Origin: Mesocentrotus franciscanus
Lineage: Eukaryota > Echinodermata > Echinoidea > Camarodonta > Strongylocentrotidae
DNA: 64,000 nucleotides
Direction: 5' to 3'
NCBI GenBank assembly: GCA_037976565.1
Contig: CP137674.1
Location: forward strand, 8,041,789 to 8,105,788
Shown: positions 27,001 through 39,000 of the stretch, in pieces
How positions within the stretch are numbered: position 1 is the first letter of the stretch
How the letters are laid out: every line of letters starts with the position of its first letter
The notes under the pieces: generated by a model
The model's database searches: none
What the model saw: only the letters and a program-made list of their open reading frames with translations
Told to the model about the DNA's origin: nothing
Program-made: the position numbers and the translations under genes

Positions 27001-30000
27001 ATGTTTCAACTTTAGAAATAGACCCTGCTACCACCAACAACAAACACGCCAAGCCCAAGGCCAGTGAGCTGAGCTAGAACGTGCATGCATGTTTACTATT
27101 CAGAGTCTACTAACCTGCTAACACGACCAACCACCACACACAGCACAGTGCAGCAGCGTCAACGCGTCGTGCATATTATAGCGCATGCATCTAAATGTCT
27201 AAGAAATGTTGAGAACGTCAACGATACTTATTAATTTGTATAGAATGCAATTGATTTTGGAGTGTGTGAACTTACTGTTTACGAATTCTGCATCAACACT
27301 CAGGGCCCGTAATAGATGAAGTAGAGTTTAAAATGTGCGTCGATGTGATGAATCTCCGAAGTCCCGACGGAACGGTATGGATATGGCGATAGGGAAAAGC
27401 CCCAGCTAGCTAGCTAGCTATATTGGTTGCCAATTACACTATTGAAACTTTTTTGTTACTTTTTGCGTATATTCAATATAATCATGATTATAAAAAATAT
27501 ATTACTAAATATTTTATTAAAATATCATGTATTTGCTAAACATTTCAAATAAAAAACAAAAACAAAAATTTGTATTGCTGATTTTGGCAGACAATATTAT
27601 AGGATCGAGGTCGGACGGTGCTGCTCAAAAGTATAAGCTAGGTCGTTGCTTTTGCGTGATTATATATCTCCATTTTATCAAATTGTTATTGACTGTATAA
27701 ACATAACAAAAACATAATCGTAATTCTTTGAATATTTTTTGTTAGAATGATATCAAATTAGAATAAAAACAATTTTTTAGTGGCGATGGATTGAAACAGT
27801 TCGAGGCTCATGCATGCATACAACAGGTCATGCATAATATTCATGAGCGTGTCACATCGTTTTTTTACGATTTCCTGGTCGATGGCGGGACAGCATGGGT
27901 AAAAACCCGGCCGTTGCCATATAAAAAGGAATTCCTCGTCCCCCGGGTCGGGTCCCGTCCCCCCTCGACCCGTCGTCCGGGAGGAGATAGCTCTACCGAC
28001 GTCGAGCCCGGACCCTCGTTAAGTGACGCAGATCGACGCGTTTCGACGCGAAATACGTCATCGGACCGCCCACAATCGGACCCATGGAGCTTGTCGTATT
28101 ATTATTATAGATATGTATCATCTTTATTCAGCGTAATAAACAAAGAAGTATAAACATTTGAACCCAGCTCCATGACACAATGTAGTATACAATACACAAC
28201 TGTGTCACTGACAGGGTACACAAGACAAATACAACATGTACAATAAAGGAAACATATAAAGCACATACAGAAAATAGCTAACCAAATAATGGAAAGAAAA
28301 ATACGAAGTTGAGATTCCTCAACGGTAATAAGCAATCCGATTATAATATATATTATATCTTTGGCGATCTTAAATACCAGTATAAATGGTAAAAATGTAA
28401 CCAGGAATAAGTGCATTATGCTTGATTTTGCGACACTATAATAGTTTCTCTGGCATATATTTTATTACCATGATTGTGATACTAACAATTTGTTTTAAGA
28501 ATGTGAGTCACGATTATTACATCACAATTTTGTGGCTAAATTGTCTTTCTACTCGGATAAATATTACTTACAACAAACGTGGAATGATATACGTGTAGTA
28601 TTTAAAAACATTAATGGTTTCTTAAATATACACATTTTAGATTTTGTCATAGTGATATTGCATAATATATAAAGTTTATAAGAAGTATTGCATCGTTGTA
28701 TACATCATTTGAGCATTGTCGTAGTTTTACATTTGAAAACAAAATGAAAGTACGTCTCCTTCGTACATGCGCTGTTATTCCCCCCTGTAAGATTAATTGT
28801 CTACAATGACCCTCTTAAATAGGATGGGTTCTTTAACCCTTTGAGAGCGAGCCCGCGCACGGCGATTGTTTCCCCTGTGACGGAGCGATTTCGGTTAATA
28901 CATCGCCAGTAATGGAAAATTTGGCGCTGCTTTCTACTTTCATTGCTCATTGCGCCTCATTCAGTCATTTTCGTGATTTTTAGTAAATGTAAAAATGAAA
29001 GATCAGACTTTTTTCTTTCTAAAAATATAAGTTTTGTTCATCAATACGAAAAATAAGGTCTGTTATTTTTGGGGGAAATTGCCGTCTTATTTTGCTGAGG
29101 CTTTACGTCTTTCCTTTTCAATACACTCACAATACAAATTGCGTAAGCACCGCCGCACGCGCAGATCGGTCGATACCTCTTTAGAGATATGTATGTGTGG
29201 GAAATTGTGAATGAAAGATTGTAAAGGCGTGTTCACTAATCGCACAACATACAAAACTCTATTTTTATTTTAGATACGAGGAAGCAAGGTTGCACGGACA
29301 ATAAAATACAGTAACAAAAGTATTCCCTTTTCGTTAATTTATTGGGTACTGAATACTGCAGACTGAACACTTGCAAAGTGTAAGTCATGCACGCAAATAT
29401 AAATGACTCGGAATGAGAATGCATAAATAGTAAATGTGAATATTGCACGGAGTTACATTGGCCAATAATAAATGAGATGGACATGATGAATAAATGCAAT
29501 GAAATAAATATAGCTTACGACTGAATGGAAATGAAGTCGAAAGTCCAATGAAGATGACGGATGAAACGAAGGAAGGGGCTCACGCGATGATGGTGCGGAG
29601 GCTTGATGGCGGAAATTAACGCGTCTTCGATGTCGTGGCTGAAGAGCCGTGAAGAAAACGATGTCGACGCCGACGCTCGTGATGATGATGATAATGACGA
29701 AAGTTTTCAGGCGAGAAGAGAAGAGAAGAAATGTGGCGCTCGAAGACGAAGCAGTGAGTCGCTCGATGTCGGAGGCCAAGGTTGAAATGCGGACATCAAA
29801 GCCGGTGGTGATGAAGAGCAGTGGGTCGCTCGATGAATCGATGAGCCGGACTTTGAAGTTAAAATCATCAGAGTTGCAGTGAGTCGAACTCGTTGATGAA
29901 ATGATAGACGAACTACGGTGAGTCGAGCTCGTGTGTGGAAAGAGCTACCGGAACGAAGAAACTGGCAGCTCCCAGCGGAGAATCAAGCGCCATGTCGGTC

Positions 30001-33000
30001 CTGATATAAACGTTCCACTGGAAGACTGCCAGCCCGTTGAAGACGGCAGAGAAAGAGTTGACGTGCCGTAAAAGAATCGAAAGGCACGGGAGAGAATCAG
30101 CCCGGAGAGAAAATCATGCAGAGACGTGTGACTCAACTGAAGATGGATGCAGGAGTTGTTGACTCGACCGAGGTGTAAGAGGGAGTGAAGAAAACCTCGT
30201 GGCGTTGAAAATACGCGGGGTGAGCGGTGCGCGGAACCACGATGCGCGATTGGAGGGATAAACACACGTGGTTCGAATAATGAATATAAATAAGTAACAT
30301 GATGGAAAATTACTGAGAACATGAATGTATAATAAAAGTAGAGCGAATGTATGAGTCGCTACACCTCTATTCATTTCTCCATTGTCAAGGATTGTCGTCT
30401 GCTAAAGCTCGGCCGATTATCAACCGAGCCATAAATCATAGGCCTAAGCCATCGTTTTACATGGGTTTTCGACACATTTTGGAACTATATTCTGACCAAC
30501 ATTATGCCATGATCTACACTAAATACCCTTTCTTTTAAATGTTGAAATCAAATAAAGGACTATTTGGGAAATGAATTTTGATATGAACATTGTTTTATTC
30601 TCGAAAACAAAAATAAAATTTACTTTGAATGCTTTCGACTTCGTTTCTCATAATTTGAAATATTCATTTTGTTTTAGTTTTTGACTCCCGCTTAATTTTG
30701 TTTATTTTTTTTATTTGTTTAGATCTCTTAGAACGCTATTTTGATATGAGGTTGCTGTATCAATAAAATATTTATTGAATTTTTGTACGCATATTTGATT
30801 TGTTTTGTTTGTAATGGAAAAAGCTAAATGAATGACAGAGATTAGAACAAAATCATAATTCATCACAATCATCTATCTCTCTCTTTCTATCTATTTATCT
30901 ATCTCTGTCTGTCTCTGTCTGTCTCTCTCTCTCTGTCTCCCTCCTCCTCCCTCCCTCTCTGAATACCCTTGGCCACGTTCATTGTTCCTCTTACGTAACC
31001 TCCGTTCCGTTCTTCTATTGTTGGAGTTTACAACCATGACAACGAACTTTACCCTTGACCACGTTCATTGTTCCTCTTACGTAACTTAGCTGTAGGGGGC
31101 CTAAGACATAACTCTTTTCGTATATTCTATATAGGTCTAAAATACTTTCAAATATTTCTGTGTCATTTTTGGTCGTATATAATTTGTCAATACTTACAAA
31201 CTATAATTGTCAAAATTTGCCAATACTTACAAACTTTCACGTTTCCCCTATCATCTTTCGCTCTAGAATCCTATCTTTTTGGGGGGTAATTTGTTGTGTC
31301 CTTTTTATACTTATCTTAATTGTATCCCTCTTCAAGATTTCTTCGGTTTTGGTAGGGTATTTATGCTATTTATTTGTTTATAAATAAAAGAAAAAGTTTT
31401 ATTCTTTCTCCTATAATGTTGTCCACTTTCTTCTAGATAACCCTTTTGTGCTACAGTATAATGTCCGATGTACATGTATATTATTTCTGTCAATAACATA
31501 AATGAACGTATCATTTTATTTTGACGCAACAAAGATTTAAATTCAAAATCAAAAATTGTACTTTCTATAATTTTTGTACAGTAGTGTTCTTCTCATTTCG
31601 ACATTATCAGTCGCTCCTTCTCTATTTTCGTTCCCTATAATAAATATAAGGTATAATTGTGTGTACATTATCAGGGATATGTTATAATAATTTGTCTCAA
31701 GGTAGGAATTATGCCGGCATACTAGCAAATGTTGGAATAGAAAAAAACATGAAAGATGAGATGGAAAACGACATTGACAGAAAGACAGAGAGAGAAAGAA
31801 AGACATACGTACAGACAATGGGGGAGAGAGAGAGAGGGGGGCGGGAGGGATAGACAGTTGGACGTAGTCTGTACTGTATTTATTATAATGATATTTGTCT
31901 CTCCGAATCTCCGATCACCCCCCCCCCTCCCAGCTCTGATTTTTGGTTGTTAGTTACTTTCTTTTTTGTTTGTTTATATCTTTTCGCTAAAGTATAATGT
32001 CCGACGTGTATAAGTAACGTCAATATCATAGCACAATAAACATTAGTTTTTCATATCATTTTGATGCAACACATATTTACATTTAAAAGTTTTACTTTTT
32101 ATAATTATTGTACAGTAATATTCTTCTCATATCAAAATCATCAGGCGCTCGTTCTGTGTTTTCCTTCTCCATATCGAGGTTATGGTATAATAATTTATCT
32201 CAAGATCGAAAGGAATACTTTTGGACGGAAAACAGTACCAAAGATGAAGATGGAAAATGGCGCTGAGAAAGCGAGCAAGAGATATAGAGAAAGACATACA
32301 GAGAGAGAGAAACAATCATTTCTCGTGTCATGTTTTCGTCTGTGACATTTTACTAAGTCACATTTTTATTATTCCTTTATCTTTCCATGATTGTTATTAT
32401 AATTATGATCATCTAATTTTATTTAGGAGTAAGTCGAAACGCGATCTCATCAAAGATCGCGGAACAGAACACACTATGAAAGATGAAGATAGAAAATGAC
32501 ATTAAGAAAACGAGAGAGAGAGAGAGAAAGTTCGACGTATTGTTATTTATTATTATGCTATTTGTCTCTCCGATCAACACCAACCGCCCCCGATGTGGAT
32601 TCCTCTTCAGTTTTTTTTAAATCATGATTTTACACTCAACAATTTTACTTTTTATAATTATTGTACAGTAATAATCTTTTTATTTCGATATCATCAGGCG
32701 CTCGTACCGTGTTTTCCTTCTTCATATCGAAGTTATGGTATAATAGTTTATCTCAAGATCGAAAGGAATACTTTCGGAATAAAAGCAAATAGCGGAACGG
32801 AAAACAGTACCAGAGATGAAGATGGCAAATGGAGCTGAAAAGCGAGCGAGAGAGAGAGAGAGAGAAAGAAAGAGAAATACAGAGAGAGAAAAAAAAAAGA
32901 GAGAAAAGGAGGAAGGAAAACAAAAAAAAAGCTATAAAGAGTGAGAGACAAAGAAAGAGACAAACAGAGAGAGAAAAAATCTTTTCTCATGTCATCTTTT

Positions 33001-36000
33001 CGTCTGTGACATTTTACTAAATCACATTTGTATTATTCCTTTATCTTTCCATGGTTGTTATATATTTGAATGAATATTATAGATAGGGTCAAATTTGGTT
33101 CTACGTTATAATTATGATCAGCTATTTTTATTTAGGAGTACGTCGAAACGCGATCTCATCAAAAATCGCGGATCAGAAAACACTACGAGAGATGAAGATG
33201 GAAAACGACATTGAGAAAACGAGAGAGGGAGAAAGTAGGCGTATTGTTATTTATTATTACGCTATTTGTCTCTCCGACCAACCCCACCCGCTCTGGATTC
33301 CTCCTTAGTTTCCATTTTTTATCATGATTTACATTCAAAAGTTTTACTTTTTATAATTATTGTACAGTAATATTCTTCTTATTTCGATATCATAAGGCGC
33401 TCGTTCCGTGTTTTTCTTCTCCATATCGAGGTTACGGTATAATAATTTATCTCAAGATCGAAAGGAATACTTTCGGAATAAAAGCAAATAGCGGAACGGA
33501 AAACAGTACTAGAGATGAAGATGGAAAATGGAGCTGAGAAAGCGAGCGAGAGTGAGAGAGAGAAAGAGAGGGAGACATACAGAGAGAGGAAAAGAGAGAG
33601 AAACAATAATTTCTCATAATCATATGTTTGTTTGTGACATTTTGCATCATCACATCTTTTTGCTCATTCTTTTATCTTGCATGATTGTTATATCTTTGAA
33701 TTATTATGTTCAGGGGAGGGAGGGGGTGACTATTTAAGCACCTGGGAGTCAGGGGCGGACGTGTACCGCGTATCAATCCACTGTGGTTCATTTCTGAGCT
33801 TGTAAATTCCATAATATGTTACTAAGGCTAGTCGGCTCAGCGTCTGACAGACATGTTTAATTTGTTTTGATACCATTATCAATTTTAAAATCCTTTTAAT
33901 GCTGCTCTATTTTCTTCAGAAATATATCCCCTTGATCCAATTTCTACGCACCATCTGTGTACATTTATAACCAGAGTGTCTCAGTTTATTAACCAGGGGT
34001 GTGTACTTATTAACATTGTACCTATGTCATGTTATTCTCGAATGGGACTGTCAATTCAGAGATGAACATTTCTTTTTCATGAGGGTGGAAAACGACTATG
34101 TCAGGGCGGTCTGATGTTGGTAATTTTTTTACGGGAATAGTACTTCTATTACTTGTTATGCTACCTGGTAAATCGACGTGTACACGTATGCTCCCGTTTG
34201 ATACCAGTTCAGATAATTGCACTACTTGCCATATGTAGCTCAATATACTATCATGCCGCCATGTGTAGCGGCCTTGAGTCAAAATCGTTTGACAATGGTT
34301 TAATACATGATGTAGGGTTTGCGTATTGTTGCAAAGATCACATTTGCCTGTTAAGCGCTTTCCCCATCTTTGTAGATGTCAGAATGTACGGAGGGCGCCG
34401 ATTGAAGCCCTAACAGCAAAACTCTTCTGGGAAGATTATAGATTAAGCTTTGCCATGATATATCGGTATCTTGTTCGCTTAACAGGTTTAGGTATTGTAC
34501 TTAAACCACCAGCGTTTGGGTTTTACTGACCCACTTCTTATCCCTTTCTTCTCTGACGTCGGATTTCACTGCCTTTCTCAATATTTTCCAATTGCTATCT
34601 GACATTGAACTAACGACCTTTTCTACAACAATTACTGCTTCTACATTTCTATAGGATTTGGTACTATAACTTAACTTACGATCCAGTTTTTGTTCAACAG
34701 CGGCCTGGACCCTTGTGTCAGCTCTTGTAAGACCATGTGCTATGCTCATGCAGTGGCATTCCAAATATACCTGTGACAATTGGGGAATATCTAATCCACT
34801 TGGACTGTGGATTATCGCAGACGTGGCTCCACGTGGGGAAAATTCTAACCACTTGTTTACGTACTTGCTACTGAGAGCATCTGGTTTAAACAATTGTGTT
34901 TTGGTGAGGTCGTGTACCGTCAAGAGAAATTTAACAGATGACAAAATGTATTTATCATATATCTTGAGCTTAAGCTCTGATCTCACAAGAGTTGACTGTA
35001 CATTTTCAAGCATTGTTCGAACCTTGTCATGGATTAGCTCGTATGACCCCTGAGATGTACCTTTGAAGGTAATGTATGAACCTAGAAAATTTTTCAGGCG
35101 AGTCTTTAACATTGACGAGAACATTTCCATTGATTGTAAAATTCACATCCTTTGGTTTTCCACCCGAGATAGACATCGATTTACATTTTCTAATTATAAG
35201 CTAAAAAATCATGCTCTCTGTAATTTGGGCAATTTCATTCAGGAGCTTTTGATGCTTTCTTTTATCTGTGGTTACCAGAATGAAGTCGTCTGCAAAGGGT
35301 AGCGTAATATATTTGGGACCATTAAGCATATAACCATGTGTATTCTCGTATTGCTTTAATCGTTCTAGAATCGAGTTAAACACCAACAAATGTATTGAAT
35401 TATAATAGTAAATATAAATACACTTATACAACTTTTTGACTTGGTTGAACGAAGCTTTGGCTTTATAGCGATGTATAATATATGGTTCTAGCACAATTGT
35501 TGGGACGAAACTGACTTTTCTAAATTATTGGAATGAAAGTATTGATATGTTTTTGTAAAGCAATAACAAAATGCAAGCACACCAATCAATCACGGCGACT
35601 CAGCATCCCAACTTTTTAACTACGTGATCTCTCAAAATAAATAAGCACTGGAAACAAAATAATTACAGTTCAGTGAGTTCAATTTATCATTCAGCGATTG
35701 AACTGGTTTCACCTTTTACAAAGTGAAGATGTCTGTAATTATAAGCGAAGAAAAACCTGACTGGTCAATAAATTGAACGCATTACCAAAGTACCAATGTA
35801 TATATTCCTTAACTCATTAGTTCGAACAAACAACGATATTCCGTTTTGCCTCAATAAAAATAGAATAAACTTTTGATATGAGATATAAATAATAGGATAT
35901 CAAACTTCAATGTCTTTCAAAAACGCTGCGGAGACTTGTCGACGGAAGACACGTGGCGACGTTGATTTTGATGACAGTCAATGTTCTGCTTCAGAGAAGC

Positions 36001-39000
36001 TGAAATGTTCGGCGTCCTGAACTTCGATGAACTACATGTAGTCTAAGAGCGAAGACCCATGGTAGCAATTGACAATACCGGTTTGAAGGAATTCGGCGAC
36101 GATGTAAATCTCAGTCAGTTGAACCCGATAAGTACCAGGAAAAAACTTAGAGATGAGTTACAAAGCAGCTATCAGAAAACAAGGTTACAGGCATCCATTT
36201 CTCCTACTCTAACAAGAGTGAACCTGCCCAGACAGACTAGGGAAGATGGTAGGCTGCTGTTGGGAGCTATGCCGAAGATCTCGGGGAGAAATGGGTTCGA
36301 ATCCCCGTGGAGAAAGATGTAACCAAATAACACATTAAGTGTAGCTGACAATGTATCAACAACCGGGCTACTGCTCTGCTCTGAACTAAACGTAATAGAA
36401 CCTTGGAGTTAACCCACGGAACCGACGGAGCCACCGTAAAAGGGTGAGTTCTAATTGGTTAATTTCCATAACCAAAAATAACATTATTTACATAATAAAT
36501 TACCGTCCGTGTCTTGGAAATACATCTGTACCTTTTTTAGAATTAGCCGTGTCTTAAATACCAGATTGTGTTAGAGTCGAGTTTACACGGTAACACATGA
36601 AATCAAAATTAGTACATCAGTAATTTCCTGATTTCAGGAATCGTAACTATACAATTACCCCCTGGACAATCATCCCCACCCCGGCCATTTACCAACGGGA
36701 AAATTAACCCCTATTAGGACAGTTACCCACCGGAAAATTACCCCCGAGGACAACAACAACCCCCTCGAGGATAATTACCCCCAGGAAAGTTACCCCCCGG
36801 AAAATACCCCCCGGAAATTTACACCCCCTTGAAATTTACCCCCTTGGACACTCACATCCCTCCCCTTGGACAACAACCTCCCCTGTAAATTACCCCCTTG
36901 GACAACCCCCTGAGGACAATTACCCCGACAATACTAAAAACAACTTATTATCAGGGTGGATTTCCCCTTTAATGAAAAGGGCTTAATTTTGTGGGGGTTA
37001 TTGTCCTCGGTGGGGGGTTGCCCTTGGGGCTTAATTTTCCTGGGAGTACTTTTCCGGGGGGATTAATGTCCGGGGTTTCTGGAGGGTAATTTTACGGGGG
37101 TGATTGTCCAGGGAGTAATTGTCCTGGTACGATAATATATGTAATACAACTTTTATGGCAAAAACAAAAATTGATGCAATATATATTTTTCTAATAAATA
37201 TCCAGCCTTTGCAAAAAATATACACCTCAAAATCTTGGAGATAAACTACCGACAGAGTGAGGAAAAAAATGTATCTATTCAGAGGCCTTTCGACATATTA
37301 TAGTCGTAGAAGGCAGCAGCTGGATAGGTTTGCTCCTCCCCCCTCCCCTCCTCTCTCCCAACATGTCTGAAATAATCAGCCGTAGCTGGACGAAATCATT
37401 AGCACTGGCGTGCAAACTTTAGAAACTGAATTGCAAATAAAAAACATTGACAAAATAAACCTTTGAATATCTATTGTCAAGTTGTCATGAGGAACGCACT
37501 GCCGTTCGCGTCAGGGAATTCTAAAAATGGGATTGATGGCATTGAGAGTCTCCTCGACAATACATGCTTAGAGAAAAAAACACAAAGCACTATATAATTT
37601 GCCTCCGGCCAGAAAAGGCATTGAATGAAAACATATTTTTTAGTATATTACGGAAAAAACATGCTTAGAGAAAAAAAAACATTTATGTACTTTGCTTCGG
37701 GCCAGAAAAGGCATGGAATGAAAAAAATATTTGCAAAATTCGTTCTTTCATTTTTGCTATTCAAACAGAAATGCAATTCAAGCTTTTATAATGGCTTAAT
37801 ATGAAAGGTAAACATAATAACCAAAGCGCAAACAAAACTCGAAGGTTACAGCGTCACATAATTTTCTGTGTCTAATTTTCGAAACTCAAGCGGCTCCTTC
37901 CAAAATGTAATTGTTAGAATTGATTTCCTCTTTTTTTTTGTATACTGTTCTTAGGTTAGGAAAGGATTTAAACGGTTTACAAAAAGCTTAGTGAATAACT
38001 GTTATTTCATTCTGATTTTTAGTTTCATGTATTGGTTTGTGCATCATCTTTTCAGGATATATATTTTCAGGAACATGAATTTAATGAATGAAATATATCA
38101 TAATATAAATTAAATACAAGAAGTATTGTAATGTATTGCATGTGGCATGGACGGTGACGCTTTCCTCCTGTTTGGGACATGGGGGGGAGGGTCATTGTTC
38201 AAACAAGATTTGTATAATGTATTTACTTGCAAAACTATCATTGTTATGTTTGCTTCTCTCCTTAAAGGTATTGCATCTCTGCAATATAACTGAACTCTGT
38301 TTGTATGAATGTTTTATATTGTGTTTATATCATGTTAACTTCATTTCTCTAACCTTGATTTTTTTTAATATGTGCTTTTGAATTTTAAGCGAATAAAGAA
38401 CACGAAAGGAAATGAAATAAAATGATATGCTGTATTTTTACCCCCCAAAAATAGCACAGAATAGCGAGAGACATCAAATAATGCATTGCAGGTATAAGAG
38501 AAGAAAAAAACATTTAATGTTCACAATTAATTAACATAAAATAAGATAACATAACAAAAACCTGTCGAGGTCGCTGTGCAACTTAATACAATTTAAACTA
38601 GACATTGAATTCGTCACGGATAAAAAAAAATAGATGATCGCTGCTTTGATCGAGACATAACACATGTAGAAACTCAATGGGATCCTCATTTAACACGCCT
38701 ATGTACAAGCTAATTTAGTAATCAAGGATGTAGAAACAGTAGAAATGATTATGCTGACTTTTGTTCGGTTCGAACCTGTTACCATTAAATTAATGACATG
38801 GGTAGGCGAACAAACAACAAAATAACACGTCGTTCATAAAGAGGAGAAAATGCGCAGATGACAATTGTATCGATGGAAAATAGTAAGAACCAAGAGGTAT
38901 TCACCGAATCTGACCATGAAACCAAAAGGCTATACTGCATGTTTAGATTTACGACCCAGCAACGTCATGTATCATATGTTTTGACGGCGGCTTGGGTGGG

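Noticed and set aside
28834..28855. piggyBac terminal repeat (TTAACCCTTTG)
   Set aside because: No matching CAAAGGGTTAA end or transposase was found within reach; the motif alone is too short.
31756..33020. Basic, Arg/Glu-rich proteins
   Set aside because: They are GA-microsatellite translations within the tandem array.
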